64,000 nt of DNA from JAJPKK01 sp963844635 (GTDB taxonomy: Bacteria; Pseudomonadota; Alphaproteobacteria; Rhizobiales; Xanthobacteraceae): contig CAWJPD010000004.1 of assembly GCA_963844635.1 (NCBI GenBank), forward strand, positions 124,001 through 188,000, given 5' to 3'. The notes beneath the pieces are model-generated. The model searched no databases, was not told the origin of the DNA, and was given only the letters and a program-made list of their open reading frames with translations. Of this stretch, positions 26,024 through 36,673 are shown piece after piece (the first letter of the stretch is position 1; each line of letters begins with the position of its first letter). Made by a program: the position numbers and the translations under genes.

Positions 26024-26351
26024 TCTGAGCCGCACTCACCAGGAGCGATATCAAAGCGCGCAGCAGAAGTTTTTCGAGCGCTCGGGCGATCGAGACACTC
26101 CTGTTTTCGCTTGCGGCCGCCGTTTGTACATTCAGATTGCCGCCAGCCTTCTCATTCCAATTGTCGCGTTACAGCTTTTGCAAGGCTTGATGCCGATTAT
26201 CGAGATCGGCCCTGCCGCCCAAGCCTGCGCGCCCGCAAGGCCGGTGAATAAGGGGTAGAATTCGACCCGTAATCATTAACCAATGATACAGGCCGAGGAT
26301 TGTAAATCATCTGAAAAAACGGTCTATTTTAACGATATTCGGGAGTAACGG
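26024..26351. other. Gene-free stretch before the exopolysaccharide cluster
   Basis: About 330 bases without a supported gene. The last 120 bases turn AT-rich (for example AACCAATGATAC, GTCTATTTTAACG), as expected of a promoter region for the gene at 26352; I cannot fix exact boxes. Confidence 0.4.
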
Positions 26352-27402
26352 ATGAAACATTCGATTATCCGTACGGGAATGGATACAATTTATTTCACCG
26401 GCTTGCACCGACTGCTGCGACTTGTATTCGGGGGCGTCGGCGCGATCTTCATGCTTCACCATGTGCGCCCTTCACGGCCTGACGAATTCCAGCCAAATCG
26501 GTTGCTGGAGGTCTCGCCCGACTTCCTGTCCGAAACCGTGAAGTGGCTTCGGCGCGAACGCATCGATATCGTCTCACTTGACGAAATGCATAGACGCCTG
26601 TGTCAAAGGGGACTTCAAGCGCCAATTCGCCTGCCTGACCTTCGATGACGGCTATCGTGACAACAAGGTATGGGCCTATCCGATTCTCAAGACATACGAA
26701 GCGCCATTCGCGATTTATGTGCCGACCAGCTTCGTCGAGCGGAGCGGAAAACTGTGGTGGCTCGCGCTGGAAACCGTCATTGCCCGAAATTCGCGCATTG
26801 ACGTTCGCATCGATGGCCTGGAGCGTAGGTTCGATTGCGCCAGCCCGGCACAAAAGCGAAACGCCTACACCGCCATTTATTGGTGGCTGCGCGGACTGCC
26901 GGAGGAAGCTCAACTTCATGCCTGGATCAATGATTTCGCGGCCAGGTACCAGGTGGACGTTGCGCCGGTCGCCGATGAACTTTGCATGGATTGGGAAGAA
27001 ATTCGCGAACTTGCGGCCGATCCGCTCGTCACCATCGGGGCACATACCCTCAATCACGTGATGCTTGCTAAGACGAGCGACGACACGGCGCGCTTCGAAC
27101 TCGACGGGAGTCGTAAATCGCTTGAAACAAAGCTCCAGGTTCCGGTTCGGCATCTCGCTTATCCCTATGGCGGACGCGATCTCGTGGGGCCTCGCGAATT
27201 CCGGTTCGCCGACGAACTGGGCTACGCAACCGCCGTGACGACACGTCCTGGGGTGCTGTTCCCGCAGCATCAAAAATATCTGACGGCACTCCCGCGTCTG
27301 TCACTGAACGGCGAGTACCAGCGCGCCCGATACGTGAAGGTGCTCATGTCCGGGACGGGGACGGCGTTATTCAACCGCTTCCGACGGGTCGACGCAGCAT
27401 GA
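26352..27402 (+). CDS. Polysaccharide deacetylase (NodB domain), read across a frameshift
   Basis: First part MKHSIIRTGMDTIYFTGLHR with FMLHHVRPSRPDEF; second part, one frame over, CLTFDDGYRDN (catalytic/metal Asp pair), IGAHTLNHVMLAKTS (metal His pair) and HLAYPYGGRDLVGPREF. The switch is at AAAGGGG 26605-26611. NodB-type enzymes remove N- or O-acetyl groups from polysaccharides, or hydrolyse related amides. With the neighbouring polymerase, flippase and co-polymerase it probably edits the exopolysaccharide. No signal peptide, so it may act on a cytosolic precursor. Joined length about 350 aa. Confidence 0.8.
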
Positions 27403-27435
27403 ACAGTCGGCCGCCGTAGCTGAGTTAGAACGACC

Positions 27436-28300
27436 ATGTATAGTTGGCCAACAGCACAGGTGATCCCGGATACGCGCCGCCGCCGCGGCGGCGTTTCAGG
27501 CGTGCAGATCGTGCGCAAAGCAGAGGGACGCGTTCAGCCGGCTAATCGGGTGGCGCTTCTGGCCATCGACAGCGAGCTTTGCCGCATGGCGGCGCATTGG
27601 CTTGCCGGCCAATTCCCCGGACTGGCGGTCATTGTCGAGAAACGGACTCCTCGCCGGTCTCTCTTCAGGCGCCGAGTTGAACGCCTTGGGCTTGTCCGGG
27701 TGCTAGGGCAGTTGGCCTTCCTGAGTTTCACCCCGCTTGTCAGATGGGGATCGCGTCAACGAATCCAGGAAATTCACCGGGAGTTTGCGCTGGAGTCGCG
27801 CTGGCCCGAGGTCGACATCATCCGAGTGCCCTCGGTCAATTCACCTGAATGCCTCTCGCACTTGCGCGAGCTCGATCCAAAGGTCGTTCTCGTCATCGGC
27901 ACGAGGATTATCAGTCGCGCCGTGCTCTCGGCGCTGCCGGTTCCCTTCTTGAATTATCACGACGGGATAACCCCGAAATATCGCGGCATCCGCGGGGGCT
28001 ACTGGGCACAAGTTCGAGAACGACATCGAGAATTTGGGGGTCACCGTTCATTTACTCGATGCCGGGATCGACACCGGCCCCGTGATTTACCAAGCGCGGA
28101 TCAAGCCCACCAAGCGCGACAGTTACGCCACCTTCTCGGTCCTCCAGCTCGCGACGGCGCTCCCTCTCATCGAAAGGGCAGCGCTCGACTCGATAGCCGG
28201 AACCCTGGCGCCTCAAAACATCGACTTGCCCTCCCGCCTTTGAACTCATCCCACGCTCTGGAGCTACATGGTTGCCGGCTTGCGATACGGCGCGTGGTGA
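27436..28300 (+). CDS. Formyltransferase-family protein, with a frameshift and an in-frame TGA
   Basis: The N-terminal formyl-transfer fold is recognisable from FLNYHDGITPKYRGIRGGYW (Asn-x-His motif) and, one frame over after about 28004-28012, from NDIENLGVTVHLLDAGIDTG and PVIYQARI. The second frame stops at TGA 28241-28243, yet the next 18 codons in the same frame read THPTLWSYMVAGLRYGAW, the usual family end, before TGA 28298. Family members formylate amino sugars or Met-tRNA; the genomic setting suggests a sugar. It begins 33 bp after the deacetylase. Either two sequencing errors or a genuine pseudogene. Confidence 0.6.
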
Positions 28301-28343
28301 ATGAGAAACCCGTCGATGCTGCCAAGCCGGACGCCTTGAAGGA

Positions 28344-29675
28344 TTATCGCCCCCAAACGCCTGGTCTGTCAGGTTCACGCACGTCTTGCATGGGCGGGAG
28401 CGGGTCCCGCATTCCCCTGTCGGCAGTTCCAGTCAAGCCGGACCTTGGTGGCAGTTTGTTGCGATACGCGGCGGCGGCGATGAACAGGCCCCAGAGCACG
28501 CCCATGATCAGGAAATAATGGCGCCAGTGTTCGACGTCGATGATGTAGCTCTCGCCGGTCAGCGCAACGAAGCTTGCAAAAAGCGCGAAATAGGTCCGCC
28601 GCCACGGGACCGGCACCGCGATGAAGCGCAGGCCCATGACAAGCGTCAGCAGGATCAGCGCGAAATAGGCGGCGCCGCTGAGCCATCCACCCGCCATTAA
28701 GGAATCGAGGAACGAGTTATGGGGATCTTCGGGAAAATATTTTGCAAACTGCAGAGGGCCGATGCCGAACGGATAATCAAGCGACAGTTCGAAACCGAGA
28801 ATGTGGCGGCCGAACCGGCCGAACCGGCCTAAATCGTAGTCTTGCGAAAGGCTCGCGCGTTCCTCGAACAGGCCGGAGACCTGCGGCAGCGACAAAATGG
28901 CACCGATCATCAATGCGAGAGAAACCGCGCCGAACAAGGAAACGAGGACGATGCGCGTGCGCTCGCGAGCACTGGCGCCGATAAGAAAGCTCAGCCCCAG
29001 CGTGATCGCCACCGCCGCCGCGCAGCAGCCCCAGGCGCCGCGAGAAAAGGCGAGCAGCAGTTCGAGGGCAAGCACCGCTGCGGTCAGTCCGCCGAGAATG
29101 ACTTCACGACCGCGGCCGAGCGTCGCCCGCTGGATCGCGAGCGTCATTGGCAACACCAGGAACGCGCCAAGCACGTTGGGATCCTTGAAGGTCGCCTTGG
29201 AACGCGAATAAAGCAAAAACTGGTCGGAGCGCGGCAGCAGGTGGAAATAGGTGCAGATCCCGAACAGCGATACTACGATCGCGGATGCGAGGTAGCCGCG
29301 AAGCAGCATGTCGAGACGGCGTTCGGTATCCTCCGCAACGATGATGGAGAAGATCAGCGAGGTGGCCGCCATGAAAAAGGAGATGACGGTCCAGACGACC
29401 GTGCCTTCCGCGGATACGACCGGCGCGACCCCGATCAAATAGCCGACAATGCAGGCGAGCCACAGGACGAGGAGTGGGACGTGGCCCGGCCGAAGCGATG
29501 CCCCGATCAACAAGAAAATGAAGGCGCTGAGGCTGACGAGGAATTCATACGGCGCGGGCTCGAAAATGACGAAACCACCGGAAAATCCGGTGAGCCATAA
29601 CAGTCCAAGACCCAGCCGATCCAATGTCAGCGGGCGCCGTCGCACCGCTCCGAGAGTTTCCGCGACGGCGCTCAA
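28344..29675 (-). CDS. O-antigen ligase/polymerase-family membrane protein
   Basis: About 440 aa with at least ten membrane spans. The Wzy_C signature is visible in the periplasmic loop: GFELSLDYPFGIGPLQFAKY followed by FPEDPHNSFLDSLMAGGWLS (conserved His of PHN). These proteins polymerise or ligate polysaccharide repeats on undecaprenyl carriers. The likely start is TTG 29675, overlapping the WcaJ stop as TTGA; the frame stays open to 29747. It is coupled to the initiating transferase, so it probably serves as the Wzy of this cluster. The C-terminal tail is Pro/Arg-rich. Confidence 0.8.
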   Translation of the reverse strand: MSAVAETLGAVRRRPLTLDRLGLGLLWLTGFSGGFVIFEPAPYEFLVSLSAFIFLLIGASLRPGHVPLLVLWLACIVGYLIGVAPVVSAEGTVVWTVISFFMAATSLIFSIIVAEDTERRLDMLLRGYLASAIVVSLFGICTYFHLLPRSDQFLLYSRSKATFKDPNVLGAFLVLPMTLAIQRATLGRGREVILGGLTAAVLALELLLAFSRGAWGCCAAAVAITLGLSFLIGASARERTRIVLVSLFGAVSLALMIGAILSLPQVSGLFEERASLSQDYDLGRFGRFGRHILGFELSLDYPFGIGPLQFAKYFPEDPHNSFLDSLMAGGWLSGAAYFALILLTLVMGLRFIAVPVPWRRTYFALFASFVALTGESYIIDVEHWRHYFLIMGVLWGLFIAAAAYRNKLPPRSGLTGTADRGMRDPLPPMQDVREPDRPGVWGR

Positions 29676-31175
29676 TAGGCGTTCTCGGATTTCATCAGGG
29701 CGAAGGGCGTGCGAACGAGAATGTAAAGGTCGAACAGCAGCGACCAATTTTCGATATAATATAGATCGTGGTCAACCCGATGCTGGAGCTTCTCCGACGT
29801 GTCGAGCTCGCCGCGCCAGCCGTTGATCTGCGCCCAGCCGGTAATACCGGGACGGACGCGATGGCGGGCGAAATATTCGTCGACCACTTCCTCCCAGAGG
29901 CGGTTTGTCGTCGGCGCCTCGACGGCGTGCGGGCGCGGGCCGACCAGCGAGAGTTCGCCACGCAGCACGTTCAACAGCTGCGGCAATTCGTCAATCGAGG
30001 TCTTGCGGATGAATCGTGCCCACCCGCGTGACTCGCGGATCATTCCTGGTGACCACGCGACGCGCCAGCGGATCGGAATGCCGGTGGTGGAGCGAGCGGA
30101 ATTTGAATACCTCGATCTCTTCGTTGTTGAAGCCATGCCGGCGCTGCCGAAATAGGATCGGGCCCGGACTGTCGAGCTTGATCGCCAGCGCCGCCGCCGC
30201 CATGACCGGCGAGAGCAGGACAAGCAGCAGTGCCCCGATCAGGCGATCGAACAGCGTCTTCATCGCCATATCCCAATCGGCGATCGGCGTGTCGAAGATA
30301 TCGAGCACCGGGACGCTGCCGATGTAGGAATACGCGCGCGGCCGGAACCGCAGCCGGTTCATGTGCGCCGCGAGTCGAACATCCACCGGCAGAACCCACA
30401 GCTTTCTCACCATTTCGAGCACCCGCTCCTCGGCGGTGAGCGGCATGGCGACAAGGATGAGGTCGACCCTGGTGAGCCGGGTGAACTGGATGAGATCGTC
30501 GACAGTGCCAAGCTTGGCAACGCCGGCGACCATCGGCGGTGAACGCTCGCCGCCGCGATCGTCGAAAATGCCGCAGATGCGCATGTCGGAATCGGCTTCG
30601 CCATCGAGCGCGTGCAGCAGCGATTCGCCTTCCCGGCCGCCACCGACGATGGCGATATGGCGGATCAGCCTGCCATGCCGCGCCCAGCGGCGCACCAGCG
30701 CTGTCAGCACCGAGCGACCGATCAACAGCGCGGCGAGACCGCCGGAAAACCAGGTCGCCGCCCATAATCGGGAAAACGTGCCATCGAGCTTGCCGAAGAA
30801 TACAACCGCGAGCGCGACCAGGAACACCAGCGTCCATGCCAGCACGACGCGCGCCAGCTGCTGGATGTGGCTGCGAAACGCCGCCGCACTGTAGAGTTCG
30901 ACCACCTGGAACGCGATTACGGCCGCGAGCGGCACCAGCGCGAGCGCTGCCGCATAGGGCCACGCGAACCCTTCCTTGCGATAGACCAGCCCCCAGTAGG
31001 CCGCGATACCGATCGCGGCAATACCGACAAGCTCGGCGGCGCGAACGATGCCGGCCAGCACGATCGGAGAGATCGCGCGCGCGACGGGCTTGGCGGCGAT
31101 CTCACGGGCGAGGTCACTGAGCTGGCGCGGTGTCGCCGGCTTTGCGGCGACCGGTTTTAACTCGACAAAGTTCAC
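29672..31175 (-). CDS. Undecaprenyl-phosphate sugar phosphotransferase (WcaJ type), read across a frameshift
   Basis: Starts the exopolysaccharide repeat by moving a sugar-1-phosphate to undecaprenyl phosphate. Order: N-terminal membrane spans, Rossmann-like CoA_binding_3 region (IAIVGGGREGESLLHALDGE), a further span (LIGALLLVLLSPVMAAAALA), then the catalytic domain: LDSPGPILFRQRRHGFNNEE, KFRSLHH and, one frame over, TSIDELPQLLNVLRGELSLV, VGPRPHA and RPGITGWAQINGWRG. The switch lies near CCC 30018-30022. GTG 31175 is my start choice but lacks a ribosome site. Joined length about 500 aa, as in the family. Confidence 0.85.
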
Positions 31176-31254
31176 GTTTACAAACCCGTTTACGCTTCGC
31201 AACTGGAGTTTCGCCGGCCGGGGCCGATGATAACCGGCAATCTCATCGAAAGGG

Positions 31255-32559
31255 TTAACGCAGCCTTGACGCCTCGCCCGCGAAAACCCCGTGTTTTCGC
31301 TGTCTGATGGATTTGCGCGCGAGGATGCGACGATAAAGCCCATCGATGTCGGCATGCATGGTGCCGATGTGGAAGCGGGGTCGCAGCCACTCTCGCCGCG
31401 CAGCCGCTTCGGCGGCAAGCCGCGCCGGGTCGCGGAACAGTTCTTCGATCGCGCGGGCGAGGGCGCCGGCGTCGCCCGAGGGAACGAGTTGGTGGGCCGC
31501 GGGACCGAATATTTCCGGAATTCCTCCAACCCTTGTCGCGACGATCGGCATGCCTGCGGCAATCGCTTCCAGCACGACGTACGGCATGGATTCCGCCCGC
31601 GAAGGGACGACGATCGCGCGCGCGCTCGCAAAGGCTTCTCGCGTCGGCATCGGTTCGCTGAACAGAACGCGCTCGGCAATGCCGAGCTCCGTTGCCAGTG
31701 CGCGATAGCGGTTGGGCTCTTCGGCCTGTCCGACCACATGGGCCGTCAATTTACGGCCGTAAGTCCTTTCCAGTTCGGCGATCGCCGAGAGAAAGACATC
31801 CGGACCCTTGAGATCGCGCAGCATGCCGAGAAACAGCAGGTCGCGTGCATCGGTGCGCGGCATCACCGGCAGGTATTCGTCCTCGCGCAGACCATTGCGA
31901 ATGACCGCCGCTTCGCAACGCGGGATGCCGACCTTGTGGCGCCAGCTTTGCGCCTCGAAGCCGCTGACATGGACGAGCGCATCGGTCAGCCGCTCAAGAC
32001 CGCGCTCGACCGCAAAGTAGAACCGCCCTTCGATGGTGCCCTCATCGAAATGCAGAGTGCCGCCATGCGGGGCATAGACGCACGCAAGCGGCCGCTTACG
32101 GCCGAGCCAGGCAGCGAGCGCGCGGCCGTAAGCCCCGCCCTTGGCGCCGTGGCAATGCAGAACGTCCGGGCGAAGGCCGGCGAGATGAGCGAGCACGCTG
32201 CCCGCCGCGGTAAAATCGGAGAGGGAGATGCGGCGACGCATCGGAAATCGACGCGCGCCGAGGGCCAAGCGAGGGACGGCGCGTGCGATCACGTCGTCCT
32301 CGAAGCGGCCCCCGGTCGAAAAATCGCAAATAATGCCGACCTCATTGCCCGCGTCGGCCTGCGCATTCGCAAGGTCCACAATGTGCCGGAATATTCCGCC
32401 AATCGGCGCGCGCACGAGGTGAACCACCCTGAGTGGCGTCGTCCGGTTGGCCGTGGCTTCGACCGCAAACTCTGCAATCACGCGCAAACGCTCGTCGTCC
32501 TGCATTTCACGCGATAATTTGTCACGTTCGATGGTAATTCCGTAATATAGCTGCTGCAT
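31255..32559 (-). CDS. Glycosyltransferase family 4 protein
   Basis: 434 aa. The N-terminal GT-B half has RVVHLVRAPIGGIFRHIVDL and LRPDVLHCHGAKGGAYGRAL. The C-terminal half has DLLFLGMLRDLKGPDVFLSA and the nucleotide-sugar motif VPSRAESMPYVVLEAIAAGM followed by PIVATRVGGIPEI (E-x7-E). It is a retaining transferase that adds one sugar to the lipid-linked repeat in the cytosol. The start is uncertain (ATG 32559 or 32502). It lies just upstream of the initiating transferase on the same strand. It is the only glycosyltransferase in the window, so others must lie elsewhere. Confidence 0.88.
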   Translation of the reverse strand: MQQLYYGITIERDKLSREMQDDERLRVIAEFAVEATANRTTPLRVVHLVRAPIGGIFRHIVDLANAQADAGNEVGIICDFSTGGRFEDDVIARAVPRLALGARRFPMRRRISLSDFTAAGSVLAHLAGLRPDVLHCHGAKGGAYGRALAAWLGRKRPLACVYAPHGGTLHFDEGTIEGRFYFAVERGLERLTDALVHVSGFEAQSWRHKVGIPRCEAAVIRNGLREDEYLPVMPRTDARDLLFLGMLRDLKGPDVFLSAIAELERTYGRKLTAHVVGQAEEPNRYRALATELGIAERVLFSEPMPTREAFASARAIVVPSRAESMPYVVLEAIAAGMPIVATRVGGIPEIFGPAAHQLVPSGDAGALARAIEELFRDPARLAAEAAARREWLRPRFHIGTMHADIDGLYRRILARKSIRQRKHGVFAGEASRLR

Positions 32560-32731
32560 CTTACCAAGTCGTATAATTGTTGCTGACTTTGTGTCGGTAT
32601 CACGCCAATACCTTTATGCCATGTTTTGTCGACCGCCGTGAACCGCTTCGCGCAAATCGCCTCAAATCGCGGTTAACTCGCTGGTTACCAATTATGGTTA
32701 ATGGCGTGCCCTGTACCGGGTGTGGAGTATC

Positions 32732-34977
32732 ATGATGAAGTCTGGCATCGAAACATCCGCGCCGGGCGGTGACGCGCTGGAACTGCGCTCGCTGGGAACG
32801 CTGCTGCTGCGGCGCAAAGCCTGGGTCATCTGGCCGACGCTGATTGCCGCCGTACTGGCGACGGTTGCGGTGAACCTGGTGACGCCGCGTTACAAGTCGG
32901 AGGCGCGGATCGTCTATGACGGCCGCGAGAACGTCTTCCTTCGGCCCGAAGTCGAAAAGCCGGTCAATGTCGAGCGCAGCCCGGCTGATGCGGAAACCCT
33001 GACCAACCAGGTCCAGATCGTCCTCTCTCGCGAACTGGCGATCGGCGTCGTCGGAGAATTGAAGCTGAACGAGCTGCCGGAATTCGATCCGGTGCTGAAT
33101 GGCCCATCGCGTATCCGCCACATCCTGTCGCTCGTCGGGATCACTCGCGACCTGCTGGCGATGTCTCCCGAGGAGCGCGTCCTCGAAGTCCTGGTACGAT
33201 CGGCTCGCCGCCTATCCCGTCGACAAGTCGCGCGTGATCGTGGTCGAATTTCAATCGCGTGACCCGGCGCTCGCTGCCCGGGTGACCAATGCGATTGCCG
33301 ATGCCTATCTTCGCCTGCAACAGGCGACCCGCCAGGAGCAGACCCGTGGGGCCGGGCAGTGGCTTTCCGGCGAGATCGACACGCTGCGCGGCAAGGTCGC
33401 CGATGCCGAGGCGAAGGTGGAGGAATTCCGCTCCCGCGCCAACCTGCTCGTCGGCACCAACAACACGACGCTGAGCAGCCAACGGCTCAGCGAAATCAAC
33501 TCACAACTTGCCGCCGCGAGCGGCCAGAAAACGGAAGCGGAGACCCGCGCGCGCATCATCCGCGACATGCTGCGACGGGGCGAGCCGATCGAAGCATCGG
33601 ACGTGACCAATTCCGAGCTGATCCGGCGGCTGTCGGAACAGCGCGTGACCTTGCGGGCGCAACTCGCTGAACAATCCACGACCTTGCTCGACGGTCATCC
33701 ACGCATCAAGGAACTCAGGGCGCAGATCAACGACCTCGAGCGCCAGATCCGGGCCGAAGCAGAAAAGGTCGTTCGCTCGCTCGACAACGAGGCGCGCATT
33801 GCCAGCGCCAAGCTTGACGCCCAGACCGCCAACCTCGATGTGCTCAAGAAGCAGGCCGCCTCGACCAATGAGGAGGACGTGAAACTTCGGGCCCTTGAGC
33901 GTGAGGCCAAGGCGCAACGCGACCTCCTCGAATCCTATCTGCTGCGTTATCGGGAGACGGCGGCACGCGAAAGCATCGGCAGCGCTCCCCCCGATGCCCG
34001 GATTATTTCACCCGCAATCGCCTCCAACACGCCAGCCTTCCCGAAGAAGGTGCCGATCGTTACCTTGGCCACGCTGATCACGTTCGTGTGCGCCGCCGGC
34101 TTGGTTACCGCGCGCGAACTTATCGGCGCCACGGCCGCGGAGAGCATTCCTGTGCAGCCGCTGGTCCGACGCCGCACTGTCGCGATCGAGCCCCCTCAGG
34201 CGCATCGAACCTGCTCTCGGCCGCAATGCTGCGGCCGCGCTGCCGAGGCGGTTTGCTGAGCCCACGGATGTCAATGCCAGAATTCCAGCTCCGGCGGCAG
34301 CCAATTCAGGCTACCTCGACGGCGGTCTCGGCCACGGCAGTACGGGCGATGAACCAGTGGCAGGGGAGGGTGCGGGCATAGAACTGGCCGGTGTCAGCGA
34401 CATCGCCCTTTGGATATGCGAAGCTGCAGCGGACCGCAGCGTCGTTGCCGTGTTCTCCGCCGCGGACGGCATGCCGACGCGTACATCGGTGCTTCATCTC
34501 GCCCGGCTGCTTGCCGCCAGTGGGCGAGTGATCGTCATTCGCCTCGCCGGCTCCGATTCGATGGCCGAGGCGGTTTTGGCGTGGCCGGATCAGCCGGGGC
34601 TGACCGATGCCATTGACGGGAACGCGTCCTTTGGCAGGATCATCCGCAGGGATGGCGCGCCTCTCGTTGATGTCGTCAACCGCGGGCGGCCCGATCTGCC
34701 GACGCGAGATATCCTCGATGCGCCACGTTTCAAGGTGATGCTCGCGGCGCTCACGCGCGCCTACGATCATGTGCTGCTCGATGCGGGCGATGCCGCGGGC
34801 GCCGATACCTCGAGGTTTGCCGGCATTGCCCCGCGTTGCGTGCTGATTGTGCGCGACGCGGATCAGCCAGAGACATTGGCGGCCTTCGCGCAACTCACGG
34901 GGGCAGGCTTCGAGGATATTGCAGTGATGAGCGGGACCGTGGCGGTAACAGACCCGTCAGGCCGCGAGGCCGCTTGA
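32732..34977 (+). CDS. Exopolysaccharide co-polymerase (Wzc/ExoP-like), read across two frameshifts
   Basis: Start ATG 32732 or 32735 after GGAG. Order: Wzz domain with a first span (WVIWPTLIAAVLATVAVNLV) and TPRYKSEARIVYDG; DRLAAYPVDKSRVIVVEFQS after a shift near 33190; long coiled coil (about 33350-33950); second span PIVTLATLITFVCAAGLVTA; then, after a shift at CCCCC 34192-34196, an open linker and a kinase-like domain. That domain keeps YDHVLLDAGDAAGAD but has DGMPTRTSVLHLARLL where the Walker A GKS/T should be, and no Tyr-rich tail. It probably sets chain length or builds the export channel without kinase activity. Joined length about 750 aa. Confidence 0.8.
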
Positions 34978-35007
34978 CGTGTGAAGCGCCATGGCGCCGC
35001 GGCGCTT

Positions 35008-35068
35008 AGAGCGGGATGCGTTCATCAACGAGAACGCGAGGCGGTTCGAGCCGAACGCATCCCGCTCT
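35008..35068. repeat. REP palindrome of the GAGCGGGATGCGTTC family
   Basis: AGAGCGGGATGCG and CGCATCCCGCTCT are perfect 13-base inverted ends; the middle is GTTCGAGCCGAA-like. Lies between the co-polymerase and flippase genes, directly before the element at 35081. Confidence 0.8.
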
Positions 35069-35080
35069 ACCTAAGAGCCT

Positions 35081-35177
35081 CCGCCAAAATAACGGCTCTG
35101 AAACTTGGCAGAAATCAGCAGCCTGGAGCGGAAAAGGGCCCTGCAATGGATTCAGTTATTTTGGCGGGTACCCTAAG
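35081..35177 (+). repeat. Palindrome-ended element, intergenic copy (relative inside ctaA)
   Basis: Ends CCGCCAAAATAAC and GTTATTTTGGCGG (35081-35093 and 35155-35167) are perfectly inverted. The 97 bases align without a gap to 37393-37489 inside ctaA with 72 identical positions. Read in the ctaA-matching frame it gives KITALKLGRNQQ and DSVILAGTLSG. That frame is open from 34981 to 35271 but has no ribosome site I trust. Of the differences between the copies, most fall on third codon positions. Confidence 0.75.
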
Positions 35178-35305
35178 TGGGCGAGTGGGCAGGGCAGGGG
35201 GTGCAACATCGCTCGTGACCGTTCGTTCACCATGTCCCGGCTGCGATGTTGTTGCGGCTCACAGCGCATAGTAGGCGAAGGCGGATACTCAAAGGCTCAG
35301 TCTCG

Positions 35306-36673
35306 GTGACGTCGACCAATCCGAATTATGCGGCGCGGTGGATGATCCCTTCCGCGGGGCTTGCGCGGCTGCGGAACGCGATTGGCTGGAGCTCCGAGGA
35401 ACGCTTGGCACATCGGCTTGCCGGGGCGGCCTTCCTGATAGAAGTTCTCAGTGCCGCCCTTGCCTATGTGGTGCAGGTGTTGCTTGCCCGTTGGATGGGG
35501 AGTTTTGAGTTCGGCGTCTACGCCTATATGTGGACTTGGGTGATGCTGCTCGGCTCAGTCGTCGACTGTGGCATGGCCGCCTCCGCCGCGCGCTTCATCC
35601 CCGAATACACGGACGAAGCCTTACTGCCGCTGCAGCGTGGCTTTCTTCACGGCAGTGCTCTGCTTGTTCTGGCGACCTCGACCGGGATCGCCGCCGCCGG
35701 CGCGCTCGGCATTTGGCTGGTCGAAGCCTCGCTCGCGCCCTACACCGTCATTGCTGCCTATCTCGCCATGCTGGCGCTGCCGCTGTTTTCGATCGGGCGG
35801 GTGCAGGAATACGTGGCGCGCTGCTATGATTGGGTGGCCCTCTCCCTGGCGCCGACCTATATCTTGCGCCAATTCGCGCTGCTGGTCTTCATGGGCCTCG
35901 GCTACTTCATCGGCGCCGCGATGACCGCGAATACCGCTATGGTGGCGAGCATTCTCGCCATCCTGGTCACGATCGTCGGCCAGCGCGTGATGCTGTCCGA
36001 GCGTCTCGCAAAGCGAATTGGCCGCGGACCGAAACGCTACGCGATCAGGACATGGCTCGCCACGTCATTGCCTCTGTTGGTAGTCGATAGCTTCTACTTT
36101 CTTCTCTCATACGTCGACGTGATCCTGCTGCAGCAATTTGCTTCGCCCGAGACCGTCGCCGTCTACTATTCCGCCACCAAGACGATGGCGATCGTCACCT
36201 TCGTGCATTTCGCCGTGGCGGCGACGAACGGCCACAAGCTTGCTGCCGCCGGTCTTGCCGAGAACCACGCCTTGCTTAACGATCTCGCGCACCGGGCGGT
36301 GCGGCTGACGTTTTGGCCGTCGCTCGCCGCCACGGCCCTGCTGCTTGCGATCGGCCGTCCATTGCTGGGGCTGTTCGGCGCCGGCTTTTCGGATGGCTAC
36401 GATCTCCTGATGCTGCTGAGCATCGGCCTGCTTGCCCGCGCCTCGATCGGTCCCGCGGAGCGGCTTCTGAACATGGTCGGGTGCCAGAACCGTTGCGCGG
36501 TCGCCTATGCGGCTGCGTTGACGGCGAACGTCGTCCTGTGCCTGATCCTGATCCCACGCTTCGGCGCCGCCGGCGCGGGAATGGCCACGTCCGCGGCGCT
36601 GATCGTCGAGTTGGCGCTGCTGTTCCTGTCGGTCAAGCGGCTGTTGGGCATCCACATGTTTGCGCTCGAATAG
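35306..36673 (+). CDS. Polysaccharide flippase / export membrane protein (Wzx-like)
   Basis: About 455 aa with 12-14 predicted membrane spans, the polysaccharide_synt (MOP) superfamily pattern: opening AFLIEVLSAALAYVVQVLLA, RWMGSFEFGVYAYMWTWVML and SFYFLLSYVDVILLQQFASP. It should move lipid-linked repeat units across the inner membrane. GTG 35306 is the likely start; ATG 35342 is possible. It closes the plus-strand part of the cluster, following the co-polymerase after a repeat-filled gap of about 330 bp. The end reads KRLLGIHMFALE and abuts a REP palindrome. Confidence 0.82.
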   Translation: MTSTNPNYAARWMIPSAGLARLRNAIGWSSEERLAHRLAGAAFLIEVLSAALAYVVQVLLARWMGSFEFGVYAYMWTWVMLLGSVVDCGMAASAARFIPEYTDEALLPLQRGFLHGSALLVLATSTGIAAAGALGIWLVEASLAPYTVIAAYLAMLALPLFSIGRVQEYVARCYDWVALSLAPTYILRQFALLVFMGLGYFIGAAMTANTAMVASILAILVTIVGQRVMLSERLAKRIGRGPKRYAIRTWLATSLPLLVVDSFYFLLSYVDVILLQQFASPETVAVYYSATKTMAIVTFVHFAVAATNGHKLAAAGLAENHALLNDLAHRAVRLTFWPSLAATALLLAIGRPLLGLFGAGFSDGYDLLMLLSIGLLARASIGPAERLLNMVGCQNRCAVAYAAALTANVVLCLILIPRFGAAGAGMATSAALIVELALLFLSVKRLLGIHMFALE

